A stretch of 64,000 nt of DNA from Thecamonas trahens ATCC 50062 (Eukaryota > Apusozoa > Apusomonadida > Apusomonadidae): the NCBI RefSeq assembly GCF_000142905.1, contig NW_013657664.1:139186-203185 (forward strand), in the 5' to 3' direction. Numbering within the stretch: the stretch's first letter is position 1; each line of letters opens with the position of its first letter. The translations under genes and the position numbers were made by a program. Of this stretch, positions 30,660 through 40,026 are shown piece by piece. The notes under the pieces were generated by a model. The model was given only the letters and a program-made list of their open reading frames with translations. It was not told where the DNA came from and made no database searches.

Positions 30660-33356
30660 ATGAGTGCTGATGCGACGAATCGGGACTCGCTAGACAAGCT
30701 GCAGGCTGCAGGTTTGCGTGGGCTCTCCCCTTCTCTTTGGCAAGCTATGCTTGCGGCAGACTGTGGCGTGACTGCCGAGACGGAGGAGATCGACACGGTC
30801 AAGGATGCTCTGGTGGCGTTTTGTGAGAAGCGGGCGGCTTCGGAGGTCGAGGGAGTGACCCTGTCTAGGGATGATTGGATTGAGGTTGCCAGCTCGTGTC
30901 TGAGTCACAACTTTGCGGCCAGCCTGTCCGTGGCTGGATTTGTGGACTTCATGCTCACTACTGCAGCGCGGGAGGCTCAGGCCAAGGCTGAGCTGGAAGC
31001 GCGGGAGGCTCAGGCCAAGGCTGAGCTGGAAGCGCAGATTGCGGACAAGGATGCCGAGATTGCGGACAAGGATGCCGAGATTGCGGACAAGGATGCCGAG
31101 ATTGCGGAGCTCAAGGCGGTGTCACAGGTGTCCCCGACGTCGAGACTCGAGGTGCCGTACTTGAAGCCAGTGCGGGCCAAACACTTTGCGGGCGTTGTGC
31201 CGACCGGTAGCCGCTGGGTTGCCTCGCCCGAGCTTCTTCTTGCGCCAATGCTGATGGGTGAAGTGGTGATGGGTGTGCTCTCTCTTGGGACCAGCGGCAC
31301 GGCCTCACTGGAAGTGCAGCATCTGGATGACATCCCGGATGCGTGGACAGGCTTTGTGGCATCTGGCCTGCGTAAGGCGAACACGATCGGAAGCACCGTA
31401 GTCTGCCACGAGCTCATCAAGGCTACCTTACCGCTGTTTCGGGGGCTCAGCAACAACCACAAGGTCCAGTCGTTCTACAGAGGCTCGGTTGGCGTGGCAG
31501 CGCTCGAGTCATCGTTGACTCATCGAGTGTGCGAGGGTCTGGGTCACGTCTTTGCCAACCAGCAAGGGACACGGGCTGGGTTCCACTCGTCCAGCTCTCA
31601 AAGCACATTCTCTGTGGCGTCACCTGCCAAGACCAACCCGAGCCACACGGACCGTGCACGTGCGAAGCGTACCGCAAACTCTTCGTCACGTAGCCACGAG
31701 CCGCAGACGTCCGGGCTGTACAGCAGCGCAGCCCGGATGAACATTGGGCGGGAGATTGCGGTCTCACATGGGCAAGGTTGGGACGGAGTGAGACCAGTTG
31801 ACACCCAGCTCAGCACCAAGGTGGATGTGCTGTTTACGTTTGAGGAGAACGAGATGGTGCTGCCATTGGGACTGTGGGAGCCTGGATTCGATCCCAAATC
31901 GGCCCAGTGTCCGATCACCATGCACAAGAGGAAGCAGGCCTACGGCTACGCGCACAACCTCACGCGGGCCTCAGCGGGCTTTCCGCACACAATGGCGCTC
32001 GTGGCGCTGCGGTCCGAGTACCCGACGCGGGCCAACAAGGCTCTGCAGGTGCGGACGAAAATGGCGGTCGACGGCTATGTGCTCCAGGCTGAAAAGTGCC
32101 GCGCGCTTAAGGCCAAGGCCACCGACGATGAGCCTGTTGAGCACACCGAGCTGGTTCTGGACTGCGTCGAGCTGGTGCGAGCGCTGGAGGCGCCGGCGGA
32201 GCTGGAAGACGACGAAAAGTTTGACTGGTTCATGCGCAAGGTGAGCCAGTTTTCGCTGGCGATGTTTGCAGCGGCGCATGTGGCATCCGAGCGCCATGCC
32301 GTGGGCGGGGATGGGGGCGACGGGGTGAAGAACGTGTCGAAAGTGCTGTCCACAGAGGGTAAGATGGTGTACAAAGCGTTTGACGGCTCGAAGACCCGTT
32401 CGATCAACGAGCATCTTTGGCGCAAGTACGCAAGCGACGTGTTTGTGACCGGCCTGTACCAGGCTGTGGTGGACGACGAGACCGAGGAGGCGACGACTGA
32501 CATGGGCATGGCATACCTTGTCGGCCGAGCCAAGGCGGCGGCGCAAGGTGCGGGTGCAAGCAGAGAAGCGCTGCCGTCGGACCGGGACGAGCTGCTGGCG
32601 AGCCTGGAGAACCTGATATCGGAGCAGCAGGGAACCGACAGCGACATTTGGGCGATGCAGGCAGCCTGCGATGATCTCCGTGCTGCAGCCAACAGCGGAG
32701 GTATGCCTGGCAAGCGGGTGCTGGGCAGCGACGGACGCTGGTACCGCGAATACGGACTAGTCATGCGTCTGGTGCCTGCAGTGGCCGACGTGACGGTGGC
32801 GCACTTTGTGTCGCTGTTCAAAACTCTCCAATGCATGGACAACGACGGAGTGGCCCACCTCGACATCCGCGACGCCAACTTGGTGTTTGGGGCCGACGGG
32901 AAGACACACATCATCGACTGGGATCTGGCCGGCGTGTCTGGAGAGGCTGTGTATCCGGTTGGGTTCAATTGGGTCACCGACGGCATGCGTGTCGAGTCGG
33001 TCATGGATGCTGTGGCCAAAAACGAGACCCCTACTGGCTACGCGTGGCACGACGTTGTGGGCGCGGGCGGGGTCATGAAGCTGTACTCCTGCGATTCAAA
33101 GGACAATCGGACGGTCTGGAAAAAGGTGACCGAGACCCTGGTGAATGTGGACGATGCCTCGTCGGCGAGGTCCGCTTTGGCAGTTGCCATTGAGGAGCTT
33201 AGCTCGAAGGAGAACGTTCGCTTGTGGTGCCTTGGGCGGGAGAAGACCGTCTTGGCAACTGACTCTCCTCCGCTCTCGCCCGATGGATCACCGGCTCGGG
33301 CGGCGGTGGGGTCGTCGTCAGCAGAGTCGTCGCCAGCTGGCTCATCATCGACCTAG
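30660..33356 (+). CDS. Large protein with coiled coil and C-terminal kinase-like domain (possibly Crinkler-like)
   Basis: 898 residues from ATG 30660. Residues ~100-150 are a coiled coil made of exact tandem repeats (AREAQAKAELE twice, IADKDAE three times). The middle (about 330-470) has VDVLFTFEENEMVLPLGLWE and an R/K-Q-AYGYA helix that could be a nuclease-like fold, but this is weak. The C-terminal ~330 residues have a distant kinase plan: a lysine in GKMVYKAF, a hinge-like YGLVMRLVP, a catalytic-loop-like HLDIRDANLVF and IIDWDLAG, a metal-binding DxD/DFG analogue. The glycine loop is not recognisable. Coiled-coil plus nuclease- or kinase-like modules are seen in Crinkler-type proteins of oomycetes and some free-living protists; the match is architectural only. 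Codon use is less C-rich than in neighbours and the flanks are long, hinting at an accessory gene. Confidence 0.6.
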   Translation: MSADATNRDSLDKLQAAGLRGLSPSLWQAMLAADCGVTAETEEIDTVKDALVAFCEKRAASEVEGVTLSRDDWIEVASSCLSHNFAASLSVAGFVDFMLTTAAREAQAKAELEAREAQAKAELEAQIADKDAEIADKDAEIADKDAEIAELKAVSQVSPTSRLEVPYLKPVRAKHFAGVVPTGSRWVASPELLLAPMLMGEVVMGVLSLGTSGTASLEVQHLDDIPDAWTGFVASGLRKANTIGSTVVCHELIKATLPLFRGLSNNHKVQSFYRGSVGVAALESSLTHRVCEGLGHVFANQQGTRAGFHSSSSQSTFSVASPAKTNPSHTDRARAKRTANSSSRSHEPQTSGLYSSAARMNIGREIAVSHGQGWDGVRPVDTQLSTKVDVLFTFEENEMVLPLGLWEPGFDPKSAQCPITMHKRKQAYGYAHNLTRASAGFPHTMALVALRSEYPTRANKALQVRTKMAVDGYVLQAEKCRALKAKATDDEPVEHTELVLDCVELVRALEAPAELEDDEKFDWFMRKVSQFSLAMFAAAHVASERHAVGGDGGDGVKNVSKVLSTEGKMVYKAFDGSKTRSINEHLWRKYASDVFVTGLYQAVVDDETEEATTDMGMAYLVGRAKAAAQGAGASREALPSDRDELLASLENLISEQQGTDSDIWAMQAACDDLRAAANSGGMPGKRVLGSDGRWYREYGLVMRLVPAVADVTVAHFVSLFKTLQCMDNDGVAHLDIRDANLVFGADGKTHIIDWDLAGVSGEAVYPVGFNWVTDGMRVESVMDAVAKNETPTGYAWHDVVGAGGVMKLYSCDSKDNRTVWKKVTETLVNVDDASSARSALAVAIEELSSKENVRLWCLGREKTVLATDSPPLSPDGSPARAAVGSSSAESSPAGSSST
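30966..31031 (+). repeat. 33-nt tandem repeat, 2 copies, inside the kinase-like gene
   Basis: Units start at 30966 and 30999 and encode AREAQAKAELE twice. Identical at the DNA level, so the duplication is recent or recently homogenised. Confidence 0.9.
31038..31100 (+). repeat. 21-nt tandem repeat, 3 copies, inside the kinase-like gene
   Basis: Unit ATTGCGGACAAGGATGCCGA plus G, three exact copies encoding IADKDAE each; a partial fourth follows. Lengthens the coiled coil by one heptad per copy. Confidence 0.92.
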
Positions 33357-34410
33357 CCGCCGTCAGGGGGTCGGTAGACCCAGAATCACCCCCCCCCCCC
33401 CTCCCCTCTGTTCCCGCCGCACCCGTTCCTTGAAGGCCGGGTCAGCAGCGACTACAGCTGTGGCAAGCTAATGTAAAACTCAACATTCACGGCTGCCCAG
33501 CGATCTCGTCGCACCCGAAACTGCGCGCGCCTCCAACCACCTCGGTCGTCCGAGCACAGTCAGCGACGTCTATCGGCCGCCCCTCCCCCTTCATCGACTC
33601 AGGAGCACACACACACACATTATCTCACACCTGAAACGGGGGAGACATCCATTGAGCCGTCGGTCCGCCGACGGTAACCAGTGCCGTCACATGCTGTCGG
33701 CACTAACATTCACATTGCCAGCCTTTCCCTGGTGGGCCGCCGGATGCTCGGTGGTCCTGAGCTGCAACCAGGACAGAGGATGGCCTCTTGGAGGGTGGGA
33801 TGAGACGGAACGTCGGTCGTCGACGTCCCAGAGAGGGATTCCAAGTGAGCAGAGTACGCTGCAGTCGATGTTGAACACCCTACAAGTTGTAGGGTTGTAT
33901 CTCTTGCGGATGTGCTTTAAGGCGGCCGTCTTCTCGCTTCTGTGAGATCAGTGATTTTGCATTTCTTGGGACCGGCGCACAATCCCACATCAGATGACAC
34001 AACGGAATGGTGCCTTTCTGCTATACACCCTGCAACAACTCTCTAGCACGTGATCTGGAGCACAGGAGCTCTCAACGGCTCTGCTGTGTCTCGTCCATAT
34101 TGTCAATGCCATACCGCAATGCCAAACTCTTCCCCCCCCCCCTCTCCACGCGATCCGACGCATCTGTCCCAAGGCAGGAGGGAGACGCTCTCCCTTGCTG
34201 GACAGCTAGCCCCTGCACCCCTGCAGGGTGGCGGATGACCCCTACTCGGCCCGGCTCGCGCTCACGCCGGCCCGATCCGTGTCCTGACTTTTACCCAAGG
34301 TCAGGCCCCAAGTCCAAACGCATCATGCGTGCGACGAGGCTCACAGGGAAGCTTGCGCCTAGAGTTCCAGGAGTCTGCAGGAAGCCCGTGCGACACTCGG
34401 TAGGTAGTTG
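33357..34410. other. 1.05-kb intergenic region with a perfect palindrome
   Basis: Between the convergent kinase-like and Rpp25-like genes. It holds C runs at about 33388-33401 and 34131-34141, an AC microsatellite at 33608-33619 and a 19-nt perfect palindrome at 33877-33895. No coding region, tRNA or transposon end was recognised. It is much longer than the usual tail-to-tail spacing here (4-33 nt), so something unannotated may have been missed. Confidence 0.45.
33877..33895. repeat. 19-nt palindrome
   Basis: ACCCTACAA-G-TTGTAGGGT: nine-base arms, perfect match, one-base centre. Could be a protein-binding site, a terminator-like hairpin or a remnant of a small inverted-repeat element. Confidence 0.8.
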
Positions 34411-34863
34411 TCACACATTGTCAGCTGAGTGCTGATAGCCGATCAGATCAGGAGCGCCCAGAGGCGGGTCCTTCGACAGAACGATGATCATGGCCGGATG
34501 ATCGTTGTGCGACTCAATGGTGGAGACCTGATGCAGGCCCGGTATCTTCCGTTTGAGTGCCTCAGCAACCGAGACAGCCTTGGGCACAGCCCGTCCGCGA
34601 GCACGGATTTCAAGCATTGGACCCTCTGCAAGCACCTTTGCGCCGTATCCCACATACAACTTGACCTTACCTGCCCCTCCCTCCACACCCACCCCACAGC
34701 ATCCATCCACAACAACAACATTCACAACGTGTCCGTGAGTCCCACTGTCGTTCGGATGACCCTCCCCCTCCCCCCCCCTCCCGCCTCACCTACCCTGTGT
34801 GGTCACACCAATGGCATGGGCGGGCAGGCCTCCGTTGGTGCCGGCCGGGCTGGAAGCAGCCAT
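34411..34863 (-). CDS. Alba-family protein, Rpp25-like (RNase P/MRP subunit)
   Basis: Two exons, 34863-34794 and 34670-34411, 109 residues. Exon 1 encodes MAASSPAGTNGGLPAHAIGV; exon 2 begins KVKLYVGYGAKVLAEG. The Alba core is clear: LEIRARGRAVPKAVSVAEAL, then KRKIPGLHQVSTIES, and the end IIVLSKDPPLGAPDLIGYQ matches the Rpp25 pattern in which GLHQV and LLSKD-x3-P-x2-GYQ are conserved. Rpp25-type Alba proteins pair with Rpp20 and bind the RNA of RNase P and RNase MRP, acting in tRNA and rRNA processing in the nucleus; some also bind other RNAs. Length suits a minimal Rpp25/Alba protein. Intron phase 1 fits exactly. Confidence 0.82.
34671..34793 (-). other. Intron of the Rpp25-like gene (123 nt)
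   Basis: Donor GTAGGTGAG at 34793, acceptor GGGGCAG ending 34671, phase 1. Sense strand is strongly G-rich just after the donor. Joins TTQG to KVKLYVG. Confidence 0.85.
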
Positions 34864-35046
34864 GCTAGATGCAAGTGCTGGCACTGGTGCTGGTGCTAGT
34901 TGGTCACTGCTTCTACCTTCAACCTCTACCTTCACCCGTGTCCACAGCGGACTCCGTGTGAGAGTTGAGTGGGCGTGCGAGTGCGGCCGGCGAGCTGTCC
35001 ACAGTGGAAACGAGCTCAGCAGGCAGGTCGTTGGCGACGATTGCGT

Positions 35047-37749
35047 TCATTCCTCCTCCTCATCATTGTCGTCTTCGCCATCATTTTCGTTCTCGCCACT
35101 AGCTGGCCGAGTAGTAGATGATGATCTCTTGCGCTTGCGCCGCTTGCGACGGCTGCCGCTATCGCCAGATCTTGATCGGCGACGGCGGCGGGGATGACTA
35201 CCACCTTGGTCGTCATCATCGCCGTCGTTGTCCGCCTCGTCGCCGGACTCGCTGTCATCCTGGCGGACATCAACATCGTCGTCGTCATCGTCGTCGTCGT
35301 CGCTGTCGTCGCTATCGTCGCTGTCGTTGTCGCCGTCGTTGCCATCGTCGTCGTAGGAGCTTTCGTTGTCGTCGCCTTCCTCGCCGACCGACGCTTGCTC
35401 GAGCTCGGCAAGTAGGAGTTCCGCCGAGGCCTCGACGGTGTCAGGAACGACCGAGACCGGAGCAGTCAGGGCAGCAGCGCCCCAGACCACATCCATCAGG
35501 TCGTCATCGTCGCCGCTAGCAGGAGCTGCTGGCGGCTCGGCAGACGTGGATGCTGGCTGTTCGTGAGCAGATAACGAGGACGGCTGAGGCGCCGGACTGG
35601 CGACAGCTTCGGGAGCGGGTACGATTTGCGGTGGCGCTTGCGGCTCCTGCTTGGCGAGGTCTGATGGACGCGACACCGGATCGAGGGTCTTGCGTGCCTT
35701 GCGAGGACCGGTTGGAGTCTGGTCGAGGTGCGGCGGGGCAGAGCGAGCGCGCTTGCGAGAAAGTCCGGGCGCCGAGGCCACGGCGGCCTCATCGGCCTCG
35801 TCGACGTTCTGAGGGCGCTTCTTGCGGAGCTCAGCAAGCGCGGTCTCCATTTCCTCATCGTCATGAACCGGACGGAGCTCTTGGGCTTTGGCGGCGGCTT
35901 CGACTGCGCGGTACTTGCCCATTTCAGCGATGGGCAAGCTGAAGCGGTCGACGTCGGCAGCGGGAGCGAGACGAACGCTCGGATCCAGCCGTGACCGCAG
36001 CAGGGCGAGTGAGTCAAGCAACTCTGTCGCTGGAATGTCAAAGACGTTCGTCGAGTGCACGGCAGTGTGGGTGGCGAGACTGGCGGTGGTGAGCGAGGCA
36101 GGTAGCGAGAGGCCATCAATCTCGTCGAGCTCAGGCGGTGGGGCGTCGCCGGAGGCGCCGGCACCGCTTTCGGCGCCAAAGCTGCGTGCGGCAGACGAGG
36201 CAGCCAGTGCCGCTTTGGGATCTTCCAGCACGTCTGACAGTGCGGCCGGAGCGGCAGCGGCGATGGCGGCATTGACATCGGCCACAAACTTGTCGGCTTC
36301 CTTTGCAGCCGCGGCTGTGGTAGACTTGAGCGAAGCTGGAATGGAAAAGTGGTATCCGACTAGCTGCGAGACGTCGGGCATGGCCGCCGGCGGAAGACCA
36401 AACTTCTTAAAGGCCTCACGCATTATGCGGATGTAGTAGCACGGGAGCGAGGCAAAGTAGGCTGCCATGGCAGCGCGCCAGCGCGGCGACGAGACGGCCG
36501 CGTTCTTGGACTCGACAGCCTCATCGAGGAGCGGCCAGAGATGGCCAAAGTTGTAGGGGAGGACGTAGAGGTGAACACGGTCGCGGGCAGGCGTCAATTT
36601 GAGCATGGCAAATGGGTAGCCGAGCGAGTCGGCCTGCGACGAGGAGCCAGGAACAAAGACGTGCCAAGCACCGGCTGGCGGATGGGCCCGCATAAATGCT
36701 GTGAGGGCACAATCCTGAACGTCATAGCGGTCGTAGGGAAAGCCTTCTGGGATGCGGCGCGAGGCATCCTTGATGAGGACGTGCAGGTCCGGGACGGCGC
36801 TGCGGGGCGGAAGTCGGGCGAGCGAGGTGGTGGGGAAGAAGTTCTCAGGAATGGGCCACATGCCGGTGCCAACGGCACTCGACAGGATAAGGCCCGACTC
36901 GGAGGCGAGGGTCTGCGGTGAGACCTTGTCCGGCAGACCGTCCGGGGCGGCAATCTTCCAGGTGATGTGAACGCGCGGGATGACCGGGAACATTGAATCG
37001 ACAGCACGGAGGAGAGCCTTGAGCGACCAGGCTTCGACGACAGCGCCGCCGGTGACAAACGACATGGCGGCGGCTGGGACGCGCGACGAGGAGATGCGAC
37101 GGTAGAGGAGGTCCTCTGGAATGGGCGTGTCCGGCGGGAGCGTCTGGCCGACCGGGGAGCGGAACGACGAGCCCCATTCGGATGGGACCGGCGTGGACGG
37201 TGAGCGCTTGGGCGGTGGGCCGGTGGCCGGAATGCGGAGGACAAGAGTGTGAACGGTCTGATCCCAGCGGAATGGCTCGCGGGTCAGCTCCATGCCCGGC
37301 CAGTGTGCCGGCGGGAGGGTGAGGGTCTTGGCCGGGCCGGACTCGGAGGTGAGCGACGAGCCGTCGGTAACGAGCAGGACCTGCGAGGGAACAGCGGCCG
37401 GGAGCGAGCGGCCGGCGGTGTACGAGTCGCTCTCGCGCTGCAGACGGAAGGCGTTGAGCAGCATGAAGGCGAGCTTGAGGGCCGAGCCGAGGTCTGTATA
37501 GTGGACAGGCCTGAGGGCGCGGAGGGCGGCGGCAAAGACCTCGTACGGCGCGCCCCAGCCTGCAGCCACAGCCTCCAGCCCTGGCGCGCAGGTGACGAGC
37601 ATAAAGTGATCGCCGCGCCCGGGTGCCTCGCGCAGGCGATTCTTGACGAACCGCTCCACAGCGCCCTTTGCGGCGTCGAGGAGGGTCATGGCCGAGCCTG
37701 TGGTCTGGGCCATGGACACCGAGGTGTCGACCACAAAGACAAAGAGCAT
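35047..37749 (-). CDS. INTS6: Integrator complex subunit 6 (VWA-domain protein)
   Basis: 900 residues, ATG 37749. The N-terminal VWA domain opens MLFVFVVDTSVSMAQ with a MIDAS DxSxS, then LDAAKGAVERFVK and RGDHFMLVT, as in INTS6. Further matches are ELTREPFRWDQTVHTLVLR, GTGMWPIPENFFPTTSLARL, SLGYPFAMLKL and LYVLPYNFGHLWPLLDEA, covering residues 1 to about 480 in the family order. Integrator cleaves snRNA 3' ends and attenuates paused Pol II; INTS6 connects it to PP2A. The last ~350 residues are disordered, with a long Asp run (about residues 805-830) followed by Arg/Lys/Ser-rich and acidic segments. The plus strand of the Asp run gives a false hydrophobic frame. No intron seen. A GGAGGGTGT minisatellite lies just upstream. 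Confidence 0.93.
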   Translation of the reverse strand: MLFVFVVDTSVSMAQTTGSAMTLLDAAKGAVERFVKNRLREAPGRGDHFMLVTCAPGLEAVAAGWGAPYEVFAAALRALRPVHYTDLGSALKLAFMLLNAFRLQRESDSYTAGRSLPAAVPSQVLLVTDGSSLTSESGPAKTLTLPPAHWPGMELTREPFRWDQTVHTLVLRIPATGPPPKRSPSTPVPSEWGSSFRSPVGQTLPPDTPIPEDLLYRRISSSRVPAAAMSFVTGGAVVEAWSLKALLRAVDSMFPVIPRVHITWKIAAPDGLPDKVSPQTLASESGLILSSAVGTGMWPIPENFFPTTSLARLPPRSAVPDLHVLIKDASRRIPEGFPYDRYDVQDCALTAFMRAHPPAGAWHVFVPGSSSQADSLGYPFAMLKLTPARDRVHLYVLPYNFGHLWPLLDEAVESKNAAVSSPRWRAAMAAYFASLPCYYIRIMREAFKKFGLPPAAMPDVSQLVGYHFSIPASLKSTTAAAAKEADKFVADVNAAIAAAAPAALSDVLEDPKAALAASSAARSFGAESGAGASGDAPPPELDEIDGLSLPASLTTASLATHTAVHSTNVFDIPATELLDSLALLRSRLDPSVRLAPAADVDRFSLPIAEMGKYRAVEAAAKAQELRPVHDDEEMETALAELRKKRPQNVDEADEAAVASAPGLSRKRARSAPPHLDQTPTGPRKARKTLDPVSRPSDLAKQEPQAPPQIVPAPEAVASPAPQPSSLSAHEQPASTSAEPPAAPASGDDDDLMDVVWGAAALTAPVSVVPDTVEASAELLLAELEQASVGEEGDDNESSYDDDGNDGDNDSDDSDDSDDDDDDDDDVDVRQDDSESGDEADNDGDDDDQGGSHPRRRRRSRSGDSGSRRKRRKRKRSSSTTRPASGENENDGEDDNDEEEE

Positions 37750-37758
37750 GGCGGGGGT

Positions 37759-37826
37759 GTGTGGAGGGTGTGGAGGGTGTGGAGGGAGTGGAGGGTGTGG
37801 AGAGTGTGGAGGGTGTGGAGGGATGG
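37759..37826 (+). repeat. GTGTGGAGG minisatellite (about 7 copies of 9 nt)
   Basis: Imperfect 9-nt units of the type GTGGAGGGT repeated directly upstream of the INTS6 start codon (minus strand leader ACCCTCCAC). Confidence 0.9.
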
Positions 37827-37907
37827 AGGGGCGGGATGAGGGAGAGAGCCAAGTGCAGAGCTTGCCTGTCTGCAGGCCGTGGTGTGTGGTGGCTGGGGAG
37901 GGGGGGG

Positions 37908-38007
37908 NNNNNNNNNNNNNNNNNNNNNNNNNNNNNNNNNNNNNNNNNNNNNNNNNNNNNNNNNNNNNNNNNNNNNNNNNNNNNNNNNNNNNNNNNNNNN
38001 NNNNNNN
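37908..38007. other. Assembly gap (100 N)
   Basis: Exactly 100 N, the usual placeholder for a gap of unknown size. Left flank TGGCTGGGGAGGGGGG and right flank CCCCCCTACCCAGCCA are inverted copies with one mismatch. Confidence 0.99.
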
Positions 38008-38125
38008 GTCCCCCCCCTACCCAGCCACAGCCACTCTCCACCTGACGTATCCTCCATCCACAGCCTCAGCCACAGCCACCACAGCCCTCTCACAGCCCCC
38101 CCCCCCTCCCCCGCCTCCCTTCTCT

Positions 38126-40026
38126 ATGTCGTCCTCCTCGTCCTTGGACTGGTCGGCCTCATCCGCAGATACACCCTCGGCCCCACCTCCACCCTCTGCC
38201 TCCCCACCCCCACAATCTTCCACTGCCACCGCAACCATCCGCAGGAAGCCGCGCCGCAGAAAGCGGACAGTCGGCCTGACGCTAGAGGTGCCAGCTGTCC
38301 CGGCGCCGTCGACAGTGCTTCAGGTGACGCCTGCGCCAGCGGCTGCGCCGACACCGATGGCGGACAAGACTCCGGCGTGGCTGGTGCGCGGAGGGCGCGG
38401 CGAGCACCATCCGCACCCGGCGGCGGCGCTGTATGTGCGGATGGTGGCGCAGGGCCGGTACGCGGCAGTTGACACTGCTCTGGCCCAGTCAGTCGTCCGG
38501 GTTCTCGGCGAGTACGAGGCCGCCAAGGGCGGTGCGAGATGGATCCCGCCGGCCTCGCTCCGGCTCTGCTGGGTCCATGCTCTCAACGCCCTCGCGCGCG
38601 CGCTGTGGTCTGCCCAGGCTGCACACCGCCAGCAGGCGCTCAGCCGGTTAACTCGGCTGGCAGGCGTGGCCGGCTCGCTCGCCCATCGTTCGACACGCAA
38701 GTGGGCGGCGTATCTGGAGGCCACCACCTCGAGTTGTTCTGCTGCGGATGCGGTCGGCGACGCGACGGCGGTGGCGGCACTAACGAGGCTGGCGCTGTGT
38801 GCGGTCATGGCCATGAACGGCGGAAGCTCGCTCAAGGTTGCTTATCACGTCCGGAAAGCGTCCAAGCTTCTGTCGTCGTCGCGGCTGGCGGACGTCGAGC
38901 CAGAGTTGTCGGCACCGGTGGCAGCGTCGGTGGCGACTGCCCGCGGCGGCGCGGGCATCCTGCTCGCCCGGCCTCACTGCCGTCGATGGCATCCAAGATG
39001 AGTGGCGTGTCGATAACAGTGAGTGAGGGCTGGGAGCTTCTGCGCGAGGCTGTGGTGTCGTCGTCGATCGACGCTCCGCTGGCCACTCTGCTCCTGGCAT
39101 GCTCGCTGGTCAGCTACCCGCGCGGACGCTCTGGAGATAGCAAGCAGGCGCGCTTGGCTGAAGCTGAAGCGATGCTAGCTGAGCTAGCGCGAGCTTCGTC
39201 ACGTCCGCTGCCGATGGTGCAACTGATCTTTGGCAAGGCGGCGCGAGCCCGTGGTGAGCCTGAAGTCGCCGCCTCCGCGCTGGATGCGGTTGTCGGCTCG
39301 GGCATGGATGCACGGCGCTCGACGCTGGTCGGTCTCCTGGCGTATGAGGCTGGGATGACCGCGCTCTGCCTTGGTGACTTTGAACATGCTATTGCCGCTC
39401 TGGGCACTGCAGCCGAGGTCGACGATGCTACTCTGCGTGGCCGGGCCGGGCTGGCGGTTGCTGGTGCCCACGTCCTGGCTGGGCGACATGACGTCGGCGC
39501 GCAGCTGCTTGCGCAGCAGGCGGAGCGCGAGTCACGGGCGACCCCCGAGTCGCGGCTTGCTTCGCGGCTGTTAGCAGCACAGGCGCTTGGTCTTGTGGCG
39601 TTTACCGTCTTTTACCTCGATCGCGAGCTGCACCATTTTAGCGCCGAGCGCGCTGCAGCGTGGCTCAAGGTACTTGACGAGCGACTTGCAGGAGAATCGT
39701 CTCTGTGGGCCCGCATGCTTGAGCCTAGTCTTGCGCATGAAGCCCGGCACGTGGAGCACCTCATCCGCGGCGTGCTCCTTGCACTAACTGGCGCGCGAGA
39801 GCAAGCATCTGCCTCGCTCTTGTGTGCGGCTGGGCTTCCGGCGCCGCCGACGCCGGAGATCTGCGGCGAGACGTGGGTCACACCGCACGCCCTCTTCGAG
39901 CTTGCAGTCTTGCACGCCGACGACGATGGGAGCACGCGCGCGGCCGAACTGAAAGCGAGCGCGGCCAAGGTGTGCGGCTACGATTGGGAGCCTCAACTGC
40001 GGCTGCGGCTGAGTACACTAAGCTAG
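38126..40026 (+). CDS. TTC39/IML2-like helical repeat protein
   Basis: About 633 residues after one repair. Start ATG 38126 (MSSSSSLDWSAS), then a Pro/Ser-rich and basic segment (RRKPRRRKR). From residue ~100 on the protein is helical. Around residues 275-315 the two frames join as GGAGILLA-P-ASLPSMASKMSGVS and then GWELLREAV, which follows the TTC39/IML2 pattern G-x-G-L-x6-LSLLP then GL-x-LL-x-EA. TPR-like units follow (LPMVQLIFGKAARARGEP; YEAGMTALCLGDFEHAI). The break is at CCC 38967-38969. TTC39 proteins are poorly understood, with links to lipid metabolism and inclusion-body clearance in yeast. The stop TAG overlaps the stop of the next gene on the other strand within CTAG 40023-40026. 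Confidence 0.6.

Larger units (their letters stand above)
37750..38125. promoter_or_regulatory. Divergent promoter region with minisatellite and gap
   Basis: 376 nt between the starts of INTS6 and the TTC39-like gene. It contains a GGAGGGTGT-type minisatellite (37759-37826), a G run, a 100-N gap and then a C-rich leader with a CAGCCACAGCC repeat before ATG 38126. Confidence 0.6.

Noticed and set aside
35194-35415. Small plus-strand frame that looks like a hydrophobic membrane protein
   Set aside because: It is the reverse of the Asp run of INTS6: GAC/GAT codons read backwards give Val and Ile. An artefact of low complexity.
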